Of a DNA stretch of 64,000 nt, positions 9,305 through 17,159 are shown piece after piece. The notes under the pieces are model-generated. The model did no database searches. It saw nothing but the letters and a program-made list of their open reading frames with translations, and had not been told where the DNA came from. The stretch is from Stappia sp. WLB 29 (GTDB lineage Bacteria > Pseudomonadota > Alphaproteobacteria > Rhizobiales > Stappiaceae), in NCBI RefSeq assembly GCF_023507705.1, contig NZ_JALBGD010000003.1, positions 124,001 to 188,000 on the forward strand. The letters are read 5' to 3'. How positions within the stretch are numbered: the first letter of the stretch is position 1; each line of letters starts with the position of its first letter. Made by a program: the position numbers and the translations under genes.

Positions 9305-10321
9305 ATGAAACTCGCAACACTTCGCGACTGCAGCCGCGACGGCAAACTCGTCCTCGTCAACACGTCGCTGACGCGCTGCACCGAAGCCGGCCACATCGCG
9401 CCGACGCTGCAGGCCGCGCTGGACAACTGGGACGAGGTCGCACCGAAGCTGGCGACGCTCGCCGAAAGCCTCGAGCACGACGCGGTGCCGAGCCTGCGCT
9501 TTCACGAGCACGACGCGCTGTCGCCGCTGCCGCGCGCCTACCAATGGGCGGACGGCTCGGCCTACGTCAATCACGTGGAGCTGGTCCGCAAGGCGCGCAA
9601 CGCCGAGATGCCGGCGAGCTTCTGGACCGACCCGCTGATGTATCAGGGCGGCTCCGACGCCTTCCTGGCCCCGCGCGAGCCGATCCGCATGGCCGACGAG
9701 GCCTTCGGCATCGACATGGAGGGCGAGGTCGCCGTGATCACCGGCGACGTGCCGATGGGCGCCACGCCCGAGGAGGCGCGTGCTGCCATCCGCCTGGTCA
9801 TGCTGGTGAACGACGTGTCGCTGCGCGGCCTGATCCCGGCCGAGCTCGGCAAGGGTTTCGGCTTCTTCCAGTCCAAGCCCTCCTCCGCCTTCTCGCCGGT
9901 CGCGGTGACGCCGGACGAGTTGGGCGAGGCCTGGGACGGCGGCAAGGTGCACCTGCCGCTGCGCGTCGACCTGAACGGCCAGCCCTTCGGCCGGGCCAAT
10001 GCCGGCGTCGACATGACCTTCGACTTCCCGACCCTGATCGCCCATGCGGCGAAGACCCGGCCGCTGTCGGCCGGCGCCATCGTCGGCTCGGGCACAGTGT
10101 CCAACAAGATGGACGGTGGCCCCGGCAAGCCGGTGGCCGAGGGCGGCGTCGGCTATTCCTGCATCGCCGAGATCCGGATGATCGAGACCATCGAGACGGG
10201 CGCACCCAAGACGCCGTTCATGCGCTTCGGCGACACGGTGCGGATCGAGATGCAGGATGCGGACGGCCATTCGGTCTTCGGCGCCATCGAGCAGACGGTC
10301 GAGAAATACGAGAAGGCCTGA
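9305..10321 (+). CDS. Fumarylacetoacetase (FAH family)
   Basis: 338 residues. Hydrolyses fumarylacetoacetate to fumarate and acetoacetate, the last step of the homogentisate pathway. The FAH catalytic core runs from about residue 85 to the end, with the metal-binding acidic motif DMEGEVAVITGD, then VNDVSLRGLIPAELGKGFGF, and a glycine-rich GSGTVSNKMDGGPGKPV segment. It is shorter than the mammalian enzyme and belongs to the bacterial form found beside hmgA. No maleylacetoacetate isomerase gene is seen in this cluster, so that step must be elsewhere or spontaneous. Confidence 0.9.
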   Translation: MKLATLRDCSRDGKLVLVNTSLTRCTEAGHIAPTLQAALDNWDEVAPKLATLAESLEHDAVPSLRFHEHDALSPLPRAYQWADGSAYVNHVELVRKARNAEMPASFWTDPLMYQGGSDAFLAPREPIRMADEAFGIDMEGEVAVITGDVPMGATPEEARAAIRLVMLVNDVSLRGLIPAELGKGFGFFQSKPSSAFSPVAVTPDELGEAWDGGKVHLPLRVDLNGQPFGRANAGVDMTFDFPTLIAHAAKTRPLSAGAIVGSGTVSNKMDGGPGKPVAEGGVGYSCIAEIRMIETIETGAPKTPFMRFGDTVRIEMQDADGHSVFGAIEQTVEKYEKA

Positions 10322-10360
10322 GGCCCCTCGCGGGCGCCGATCGAGGGAGGGAGTTCGCGA

Positions 10361-10490
10361 TGAAGACTGTGCGGATGCTTGCGGCGATCGCCGGGCTGGC
10401 CCTTGGCACGGCGACATCGTCACGCCGCTGGACGGCGAGTTGCAGTCGCTGAAGGCGCAGCTCGACGCCATCGTCGCCGAAGCCCGATAG
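10361..10490 (+). pseudogene. Short frameshifted remnant with a signal-peptide-like start
   Basis: ATG 10361, after a GGAGGGAG ribosome site, begins MKTVRMLAAIAGLALG, which looks like a signal peptide, but the frame stops within 30 codons. A shift at about 10405-10415 opens a second frame, DIVTPLDGELQSLKAQLDAIVAEAR, that ends at TAG 10490. The two halves together resemble a small exported protein broken by one frameshift or an internal deletion. I recognise no family. It could also be a genuine 30-residue peptide. Confidence 0.35.
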
Positions 10491-10558
10491 ATTCGAACCC
10501 TTGGCGGGAGCCGCAGCGCTTCCGCCGAACCGAACTGCAGAACAAGAGGATATCCCCC

Positions 10559-11518
10559 GTGAGCAAGCAATTCGCCTCCCAGGGCGACATGACCGAGAAG
10601 AAGATCTCCTTCACCGAGATTGGCGAGGGCCTGTGGGCCTTCACCGCCGAGGGCGACCCGAACACCGGCGTCATCATCGGCGACGACAGCGTCATGATCG
10701 TCGAGGCGCAGGCGACCCCGCGCCTTGCCGGCAAGGTGATCGAGAAGGTGCGCGAGGTCACCGACAAGCCGATCAGCCATCTGGTGCTGACCCATTACCA
10801 CGCCGTGCGCGTGCTGGGCGCGGCCGCCTACCAGGCGCCGACGATCATCATGAGCGACAAGGCCCGCTCGATGGTCGCCGAGCGCGGCGCGGAGGACCGC
10901 GAGTCCGAGTTCATGCGCTTCCCGCGCCTGTTCCAGGGCTACGAGAATGTCGCCGACATTCCGCCGCTGACCTGGCCGACCACCACCTTCACCGACAAGA
11001 TGAGCGTCTTCCTCGGTAAGCGCCGCGTCGACCTCAGCTTCCTCGGCCGCGCCCATACGGCCGGGGATATCGTCATCCATGTGCCGGACCAGAACGTCAT
11101 GTTCACCGGTGATATCGTCGAATACCACTCCGCCTGCTATTGCGGCGACGGGCATTTCCGCGACTGGCCGGGCACGCTGGAGCGCATCCGCGCCTTCGAC
11201 GTCGACGCCATCGCGCCGGGGCGGGGCGATGCGCTGGTCGGCAAGGAGATGGTCAACGCGGCGCTCGACGCCACCGCCGATTTCGTCACCTCGACCTTCC
11301 GTCCGGTGGCGCAGGTGGCAACGCGCGGCGGCTCGCTTAAGGAAGCCTGGGACGCGGCCCGCGCCTCCTGCGACCCGAAGTACTCGTCCTACGCGATCTA
11401 CGAGCACTGCCTGCCGTTCAACGTGGCGCGCGCCTATGACGAGGCGCTCGGCATCGACACGCCGCGCATCTGGACGGCCCAGCGCGACAAGGACATGTGG
11501 GAAGCCCTCCAGGGCTGA
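10559..11518 (+). CDS. MBL-fold hydrolase-like protein with altered metal motif
   Basis: 319 residues from GTG 10559, with AGAGGA 8 bases upstream; ATG 10589 is an alternative. The metallo-beta-lactamase fold is clear: VLTHYHAVRVLGA in place of motif 2, then LGRAHTAGDIVIH and MFTGDIVEY. The usual HxHxDH is HYHAVR here, so the Asp and third His of the second metal site are lost while the distal His and Asp remain. That suggests one metal or a changed reaction. It sits with the FAD monooxygenase and the DUF2783 gene, so a role in handling an aromatic-pathway intermediate is likely; the reaction is unknown. Confidence 0.8.
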   Translation: MSKQFASQGDMTEKKISFTEIGEGLWAFTAEGDPNTGVIIGDDSVMIVEAQATPRLAGKVIEKVREVTDKPISHLVLTHYHAVRVLGAAAYQAPTIIMSDKARSMVAERGAEDRESEFMRFPRLFQGYENVADIPPLTWPTTTFTDKMSVFLGKRRVDLSFLGRAHTAGDIVIHVPDQNVMFTGDIVEYHSACYCGDGHFRDWPGTLERIRAFDVDAIAPGRGDALVGKEMVNAALDATADFVTSTFRPVAQVATRGGSLKEAWDAARASCDPKYSSYAIYEHCLPFNVARAYDEALGIDTPRIWTAQRDKDMWEALQG

Positions 11519-11601
11519 CGACCCGCCGCCGCGGGTGCGCGCCCGGAAGGGCGCGGCCTGCGGTGGCCTTTTTCCGACGGAAGGCCGTCCCGGGAGGTCA
11601 C

Positions 11602-13230
11602 ATGACGAAGGTCTTCGAAACGCCGCTCTACCCTTATGTCCGCTGCGCCGACCAGGACGCCGCCGAGCCGGCCCGCCGTCCGGTGGTGGTGATCGGCGCG
11701 GGACCGGTCGGTCTGGCGCTCGCCATCGACCTTGCCCAGCAGGGCGTTGCCGTCACGGTGCTCGACGAGAACGACAAGGTGAGCTGGGGCTCGCGGGCGA
11801 TCTGCTTCGCCAAGCGGCCGCTGGAGATCCTCGACCGGCTCGGCTGCGGCCAGAAGATGGTCGACAAGGGCGTCGTGTGGAACCTCGGCAAGGTCTTCTT
11901 CGACGAACGCAAGGTCTACGAGTTCAACCTGCTGCCCGAGGGCGGGCACAAGCGGCCGGCCTTCATCAATCTCCAGCAATATTATCTCGAGCAATATCTG
12001 GTCGAGCGGGCGCTGGAGATCGGCCGCGACACCGGGCTTCTGGAGCTGCGCGGCGGCAACAAGGTGAGCGCGGTCGCGCAGCTTGCCGATGGCGTCGAAC
12101 TCACCGTGGAAACGCCCGAGGGGCCGTACCGGCTCCATGCCGACTGGCTGGTCGCCTGCGACGGCGCCGGCTCGCCGACGCGGGCCATGCTCGGCCTCGA
12201 TTTCCGCGGCCGGGTGTTCGAGGACAACTTCCTGATCGCCGACGTCGTCATGAAGGCGGACTTTCCGACCGAGCGCTGGTTCTGGTTCGACCCGCCGTTC
12301 AACCGCGGCCAGTCGGCGCTGCTGCACCGCCAGCCGGACGATGTCTGGCGCATCGACCTGCAGCTCGGCTGGGATATCGACCGCGAGGCGGAAAAGCAGC
12401 CGGAGCGCATCGCGCCGAAGCTGAAGGCGATGCTGGGCGAGGATATCGAGTACGAGCTGGAATGGGTATCGATCTACACGTTCCAGTGCCGCCGGATGGA
12501 AAAGTTCCGCCACGGCCGGGTGATCTTCGCCGGCGACAGCGCGCATCAGGTTTCGCCTTTCGGCGCGCGCGGCGCCAATTCCGGCCTGCAGGACACGGAT
12601 AACCTGGCCTGGAAGCTGAAGCTCGTGGTCGAGGGCACCGCGCCGGAAGCCCTGCTCGACAGCTACGATGCCGAGCGCGTCTTCGCCGCGGACGAGAACA
12701 TCCTTAACTCGTCGCGCTCGACCGACTTCATCACGCCGAAAAGCCATGCCAGCCGGGTGTTCCGCGATGCGGTGCTGGAACTGGCCGAGCATCACGCCTT
12801 CGCGCGGCCGCTGGTCAATTCCGGCCGCCTGTCGCTGCCGGCGACCTATCACGGCTCGCCGCTCAATGGCCCGGACTGCGCGGCGATGCCGGCCCGCACC
12901 CGGCCGGGCGCGCCGGCGAGCGATGCGCCGATTGCCGGCGGATGGCTGATCGACCGGCTCGGCGACCGCTTCCAGCTGGTGACCATAGACGTGGAGGCAC
13001 CTAGCACGCTGACGATCGACGGCATCCCGGTCGAACGGGTGGCGCTGTCGGCCGCCGACAACCCGACCGGCGCGCTCGCCGCGCGCTATCTCGGCGAGGC
13101 GAAGAGCGCCGTCTACCTGATCCGCCCCGACCAGCATGTCGCGGCCCGCTGGGAGGCGTTCGATGCCGGCGAGGTGACGCGGGCGCTGCGGATCGCCACC
13201 GCCCGAAGCGACAACGCCGGGCGGGGATAA
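11602..13230 (+). CDS. FAD-dependent aromatic monooxygenase (PheA/MhpA type)
   Basis: 542 residues from ATG 11602, with a GGGAGG site. Group A flavoprotein hydroxylase: the dinucleotide fold VVVIGAGPVGLALAIDLAQQ (about 28-47), the DG motif ACDGAGSPTRAMLGLDF (about 190-206) and the GD motif VIFAGDSAHQVSPFGARG (about 308-325) are all present, and a thioredoxin-like C-terminal extension follows. Such enzymes hydroxylate phenolic rings with NAD(P)H. Beside hmgA, a step producing homogentisate or gentisate-like acids is plausible, but the substrate cannot be read from the sequence. It forms a tight set with the MBL and DUF2783 genes. Confidence 0.85.
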   Translation: MTKVFETPLYPYVRCADQDAAEPARRPVVVIGAGPVGLALAIDLAQQGVAVTVLDENDKVSWGSRAICFAKRPLEILDRLGCGQKMVDKGVVWNLGKVFFDERKVYEFNLLPEGGHKRPAFINLQQYYLEQYLVERALEIGRDTGLLELRGGNKVSAVAQLADGVELTVETPEGPYRLHADWLVACDGAGSPTRAMLGLDFRGRVFEDNFLIADVVMKADFPTERWFWFDPPFNRGQSALLHRQPDDVWRIDLQLGWDIDREAEKQPERIAPKLKAMLGEDIEYELEWVSIYTFQCRRMEKFRHGRVIFAGDSAHQVSPFGARGANSGLQDTDNLAWKLKLVVEGTAPEALLDSYDAERVFAADENILNSSRSTDFITPKSHASRVFRDAVLELAEHHAFARPLVNSGRLSLPATYHGSPLNGPDCAAMPARTRPGAPASDAPIAGGWLIDRLGDRFQLVTIDVEAPSTLTIDGIPVERVALSAADNPTGALAARYLGEAKSAVYLIRPDQHVAARWEAFDAGEVTRALRIATARSDNAGRG

Positions 13231-13265
13231 CGGCCCGAACCGGCCGGAACGCAAGGAAACCCGAG

Positions 13266-13490
13266 ATGAGCGAAACGACCAAGGAGACGGGCCTGCAACT
13301 GGCCCCCAACCTTCCCGATCCCGACGGCTTCTATGCCGAGCTGATCGCGCTGCACGAGGGGCTGTCGCGCGAGGACAGCGAGGCGCTGAACGCCAGGCTG
13401 GTGCTGGTGCTGGCCAACCATATCGGCGACCGCGAGGTGCTGCGCGAGGCCTTTGCCGCCGCCAGACTGCAAGGCGCGCCAATGACTTGA
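13266..13490 (+). CDS. DUF2783 small protein
   Basis: 74 residues, acidic and helical, lacking cysteines or membrane segments. The text PDPDGFYAELIALHEGLSRE...LNARLVLVLANHIGD matches my memory of the DUF2783 family, which I know mainly from positions next to FAD monooxygenases of aromatic degradation. It could be an accessory subunit or chaperone of the upstream enzyme; this is inference. The gap from the monooxygenase is 35 bases and holds an AAGGAAA ribosome site. Confidence 0.75.
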   Translation: MSETTKETGLQLAPNLPDPDGFYAELIALHEGLSREDSEALNARLVLVLANHIGDREVLREAFAAARLQGAPMT

Positions 13491-13593
13491 GCCTTCCTGC
13501 AGCAGCCGGCGGCTGAGGGGCCCGTGGCTGCTGCGACCCTGCCGAACGCGGACGGGGCGTTCCGTTTCAACGATGAAAACGGGAGTGCCCGCA

Positions 13594-14154
13594 ATGACTG
13601 CCCAAGCTGACCTGAAGATCGACCGGATCCACCACGTCGCCTATCGCTGCAAGGACGCGAAGGAGACGGTGAACTGGTATGTCGACAACCTGAACATGGG
13701 GTTCGTGCTGGCCATCGCCGAGGACAAGGTGCCCTCGACCCATGAGCCGGACCCCTACATGCACGTCTTTCTAGACGCGGGCGCGGGCAACGTTCTCGCC
13801 TTCTTCGAGCTTCCCACCAAGCCGGAGATGGGCAGGGATCCGAACACGCCGGTCTGGGTGCAGCACATCGCCTTCAAGGTGAAGGACCGCGACACGCTGG
13901 TCGCCTACAAGGAGCGGCTGGAGGCAAACGGCATCGAAGTGCTCGGCGTCACCGATCATTCGATCTTCCATTCGATCTATTTCTTCGATCCGAACGGCCA
14001 CCGCATCGAGCTGGCCTGCCCGGATCCGGCCGAGGAGGAGATGCTGAAGAAGCTCGACGCGGTGAAGTGGGAGATGCTCGAGGAGTGGTCGAAGACCAAG
14101 CGGGCGCCCCAGCATGCCGCCTGGCTGCATGCCAGGGAACTCGGAAAGGCCTGA
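13594..14154 (+). CDS. VOC (glyoxalase/extradiol dioxygenase superfamily) protein
   Basis: 186 residues. I chose ATG 13594, which has GGGAG 8 bases upstream, over ATG 13573. A single VOC module of paired beta-alpha-beta-beta-beta units is visible, with metal-type ligands in IHHVAYRC, VQHIAFKV and HRIELACP. It is half the length of 4-hydroxyphenylpyruvate dioxygenase, so it is not hpd. A dioxygenase, isomerase or glyoxalase-like reaction on a ring-cleavage or side-chain intermediate of the cluster is likely. It is the last gene of the homogentisate block. Confidence 0.75.
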   Translation: MTAQADLKIDRIHHVAYRCKDAKETVNWYVDNLNMGFVLAIAEDKVPSTHEPDPYMHVFLDAGAGNVLAFFELPTKPEMGRDPNTPVWVQHIAFKVKDRDTLVAYKERLEANGIEVLGVTDHSIFHSIYFFDPNGHRIELACPDPAEEEMLKKLDAVKWEMLEEWSKTKRAPQHAAWLHARELGKA

Positions 14155-14282
14155 GGATAACTCCAGGCCCTTCGGATCGCCGCGCCACGCGGAAATCCGG
14201 TTTGACGGGCGCGCCGACCGCCCTAACTGCTGGGTCTGGCGCAAGGTATCCCCCTTTCGCCGGACCGACAGCGGACCGGAAG

Positions 14283-14921
14283 ATGATCGATCTGTTCCCG
14301 TTTGCAATAGGCGACGCGAAAGGCCGGTTCCGCCGGCTTGTGCTCGCGCTCCTTGGCCTTCTGGTGCTGACCGGCCCCGCCATCGAGGCGGCACGGGCAA
14401 GCGGCGAGGCGCAGGCCTGGGCGGCGCTCTCCTCCGACCGCGGCGCCATCGCCGTGATGCGGCACGCGCTCGCCCCCGGCACCGGCGACCCCGCCGACTT
14501 CCGGCTCGACGACTGCACGACCCAGCGCAATCTCGACGAGCGCGGCCGCGCCCAGGCGCGAGCCATCGGCGCCGCCTTCCGCGCGCGCGGCATCGCGGTC
14601 GACCGAGTGCTGACCTCGCAGTGGTGCCGCGCGCGGGAGACGGCCGCGCTTCTCGGTCTCGGTGAAGTACAGGAACTGCCGGACCTCAACTCCTTCTTTG
14701 CCGACAGGCGCGAAGCCGAAAGCCAGACGCAGCGCCTTGCGGCCGCGATCCGCGCCCTTCCGCGAGGAACGGTCGCTGTCCTCGTGACCCACCAGGTCAA
14801 CATCACGGCCCTGACCGGCGTTTATCCCTCCTCCGGCGAGATCATCGTCGGCCGGCCGGAGGGCGAGGTGTTCACGGTGATCGGCCGCATTGCCCTTCCC
14901 GCCCCGCCGGGCGGATCATGA
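14283..14921 (+). CDS. Exported histidine phosphatase family protein
   Basis: 212 residues. A hydrophobic segment at about 20-35 (LVLALLGLLVLTGPAIEAARA) acts as signal peptide or anchor. The phosphatase core follows with the catalytic VMRHA motif (His of the RHG signature), LDERGRAQARAIG, LTSQWCRARETAALLG and the second catalytic His in VLVTHQVNITALTG. Related small exported members have unknown substrates; a phosphosugar or phosphohistidine substrate is possible. The downstream DUF6152 gene starts 13 bases after its stop. Confidence 0.8.
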   Translation: MIDLFPFAIGDAKGRFRRLVLALLGLLVLTGPAIEAARASGEAQAWAALSSDRGAIAVMRHALAPGTGDPADFRLDDCTTQRNLDERGRAQARAIGAAFRARGIAVDRVLTSQWCRARETAALLGLGEVQELPDLNSFFADRREAESQTQRLAAAIRALPRGTVAVLVTHQVNITALTGVYPSSGEIIVGRPEGEVFTVIGRIALPAPPGGS

Positions 14922-14934
14922 CGAGGAGAAGTCC

Positions 14935-15321
14935 ATGAACTCGAGCAGAACGACCCTGCGCGCCCTGGCCGCCGCCCTTTGCCTCGGCGTTGCCGCAGCC
15001 CTGACCATCCCCGCGATCGCCCATCACGGCTGGCGCTGGACGACGGGAAAGAACATCGAGCTGACCGGCGTGATCAGCGAGGCGCGGCTCGGCAATCCGC
15101 ACGGCGTGCTGACGGTCGATGCGGAAGGCGAGAGCTGGCAGGTCGAGGTCGGCCAGCCCTGGCGCAACGAACGCGCCGGCCTGAAGGACGGAGACCTCGC
15201 ACCGGGCGTCGAGGCCACCTTCATCGGCGAACCTTCGGCGAATATCGAGGACCGCTTGATGAAGGCGGAACGGATCGTCATCTCGGGACGCAGCTACGAC
15301 CTCTATCCCGGCCGCGACTAG
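14935..15321 (+). CDS. Exported DUF6152-like protein
   Basis: 128 residues with a clear signal peptide (RALAAALCLGVAAALTIPAIA). Predicted cleavage would leave a mature protein starting HHGWRW. The rest is a small beta-rich domain (IELTGVISEARLGNPHGVLTVD, then VEVGQPWRNERAGL). I recall the DUF6152 family for exported proteins with an N-terminal HH after the signal. An exposed amino-terminal histidine could bind copper, but this is untested. It is followed after 10 bases by a membrane protein with which it probably works. Confidence 0.65.
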   Translation: MNSSRTTLRALAAALCLGVAAALTIPAIAHHGWRWTTGKNIELTGVISEARLGNPHGVLTVDAEGESWQVEVGQPWRNERAGLKDGDLAPGVEATFIGEPSANIEDRLMKAERIVISGRSYDLYPGRD

Positions 15322-15331
15322 GCCGGCCGCA

Positions 15332-15829
15332 ATGCAAGGGCTTGTGGACCTGCTTGCGGGGCTGCCGCTGGCCGAGTGGATGCGGGTCTCGCGCTGGGGC
15401 TATGCCGGCGTCAACACGCTGCATGTGATTGGCCTGTCGTTGCTTTTCGGCGCCATCGTGCCGCTCAACCTGCGGCTCCTCGGCCTGTGGCGCGGCCGCA
15501 TTCCGCTGGCCGCGCTCGCCCGGGCGTTGGTGCCGGTCGCTGCCGGCGGGCTGGCGCTCGCGCTCGTCTCCGGCGCACTGCTGTTCCTGTCGGCGCCGGC
15601 CGATTACGCCGGCGCGCCGCTGTTTCTCGCCAAGATCGGCCTCGTCCTGCTGGGTGCGGGCTCGGCCCTCGCCACCCACAGAGCGGCCGCAAGGAGCGCG
15701 GCGGACGGCGATATGGCCGACCGGCTGGCACGGCTGCCGCCGACCCGGCTGAGGCTTGCCGGGGCGCTGTCGCTGGCCATCTGGACCGCCGCGCTGGTCT
15801 GCGGCCGGATGCTTGCCTTCACCGACTAG
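15332..15829 (+). CDS. DUF6644-like membrane protein
   Basis: 165 residues with four or five transmembrane helices (NTLHVIGLSLLFGAIVPL, LVPVAAGGLALALVSGALLFL, LFLAKIGLVLLGAGSALAT, LSLAIWTAALVCGRMLAF). The buried His in LHVIGLS recalls haem- or metal-binding membrane proteins of the CopD/DUF2214 type, but no assignment is certain. It is in an operon with the DUF6152-like gene, 10 bases apart. Confidence 0.6.
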   Translation: MQGLVDLLAGLPLAEWMRVSRWGYAGVNTLHVIGLSLLFGAIVPLNLRLLGLWRGRIPLAALARALVPVAAGGLALALVSGALLFLSAPADYAGAPLFLAKIGLVLLGAGSALATHRAAARSAADGDMADRLARLPPTRLRLAGALSLAIWTAALVCGRMLAFTD

Positions 15830-15981
15830 CATTGCCGCCGGCTTCACGGTCGATCCGGGCCGTATTCGGGCCGCATTTTCCCGCTAGGCGATACCAGCAT
15901 AGGTCGCAGGCGCGCAAAGTGCCTTGCGGCAACCGGCGGGGCTTCCGGTTGCCGGCAGGGCGCGATTGCTGGAGACACGGC

Positions 15982-17070
15982 ATGGCGTCCCGATCCTTCG
16001 CACGTTTGCTTTCCGTTTTGCCCCGTTACCGATTTTTCCCTTTGTTTCCCAACGCTCTCCTGACTGGTTCGCAGCGACTTCCGAGGCGCGTCGCATCCGT
16101 TCGCGCACTCGCTCTTCTGGGCGCACTCGCCATGCCGCTGCCGGCGAGCGGCCAGCAGGCGGACCTCGCAGGCGCTTCCGACCATCCGCTGGTCGGACGC
16201 TATGAGGGGGCGGTGATTACCGCCCACGAGAGCCGCGCCTATGACGAGATCCGGCTGCCGGTCACCCCGCTGGAGCGCGGCGGTAGGGACAATCGGGGCA
16301 CCTGGCAGGGGGAATTCTCCGGACGCATCACGTCGCTGCGCTACGAGGGGCCGGGCGGCCGCTCGCTGCTGGAGGTGATGCGCAACCACCAGGCCGAGCT
16401 CGAGGCGAAGGGTTTTGCGATCCGCCTGTTCTGCCGCGGCAGGGACGAGTGCGCTCCGGGAGGCTCGCTGCCGGATTTCTGGGCGGCCGGACGGGCGGGC
16501 ATCGGCCTGCCCACGACCTGGGGCACCACCATCTACCTGCTGGCGGAACGGCAAAACGCGGAGGCGACCGTGACCGTGGCGATGCTCGGCGTCGAGACGA
16601 AGGCGCGCGGCGACCGGCCCCTGATGCCGCATCTGGCGGTGACGGTGGTCGAGGCGACGCCGATGGAAACCGGCCGCATCGCCGTGCTTGCCGCCGACGA
16701 AATGGCTGAAACCCTGGCTCGCGACGGCCGGATCGCCGTTTATGGCATCACCTTCGAATTCGACAGCGCCGAGATCACCGCCGCCTCTGCCGACCAGATC
16801 GCCGAGCTCGGCCGGCTGTTGGGCGACACTCCGGACCTTGCCGTGCTGATTGTCGGCCACACCGACGGCAAGGGCGGCTTCGACTACAACCTGTCGCTGT
16901 CGCAGCGGCGCGCCCAGGCGGTGGTCGACCGGCTGGCCGCAGCGCATGGCATCGCCGCCGCGCGGATGACGCCGGCCGGCGCCGGCATGGTCGCCCCCGT
17001 GGCCAGCAACAGAAGCGAAGAGGGGCGGGCCAGGAACCGGCGGGTGGAGATCGTCGAAATCGTCCGCTGA
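15982..17070 (+). CDS. OmpA-family C-terminal domain protein
   Basis: 362 residues from ATG 15982 (GGAG site). A basic N-terminus and hydrophobic stretch (RALALLGALAMPLPASG, near 43-58) suggest export. Residues about 60-245 form a beta-rich domain I do not recognise. The last 110 residues are an OmpA-like peptidoglycan-binding domain: GITFEFDSAEIT, LAVLIVGHTDGKGGFDYNLSLS, QRRAQAVVDRLAA and RNRRVEIVEI. It probably links the envelope to peptidoglycan. It stands alone, 151 bases after the preceding gene. Confidence 0.8.
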   Translation: MASRSFARLLSVLPRYRFFPLFPNALLTGSQRLPRRVASVRALALLGALAMPLPASGQQADLAGASDHPLVGRYEGAVITAHESRAYDEIRLPVTPLERGGRDNRGTWQGEFSGRITSLRYEGPGGRSLLEVMRNHQAELEAKGFAIRLFCRGRDECAPGGSLPDFWAAGRAGIGLPTTWGTTIYLLAERQNAEATVTVAMLGVETKARGDRPLMPHLAVTVVEATPMETGRIAVLAADEMAETLARDGRIAVYGITFEFDSAEITAASADQIAELGRLLGDTPDLAVLIVGHTDGKGGFDYNLSLSQRRAQAVVDRLAAAHGIAAARMTPAGAGMVAPVASNRSEEGRARNRRVEIVEIVR

Positions 17071-17159
17071 TACAGCCTGCGGTTCCATTCTCCCGTTGCC
17101 TCGCGTCAGCCGTCCATGAGATGGATTGTTCGAGGACAGGGACGGGCGAGGGGCTGGAA

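Noticed and set aside
8201-11407. 1068-codon minus-strand frame across hmgA, the fumarylacetoacetase and the MBL gene
   Set aside because: Shadow of three confident genes; composition typical of antisense high-GC frames.
13594-14154. VOC protein as 4-hydroxyphenylpyruvate dioxygenase
   Set aside because: It has one VOC module and 186 residues; HPD needs two modules and about 350 residues.
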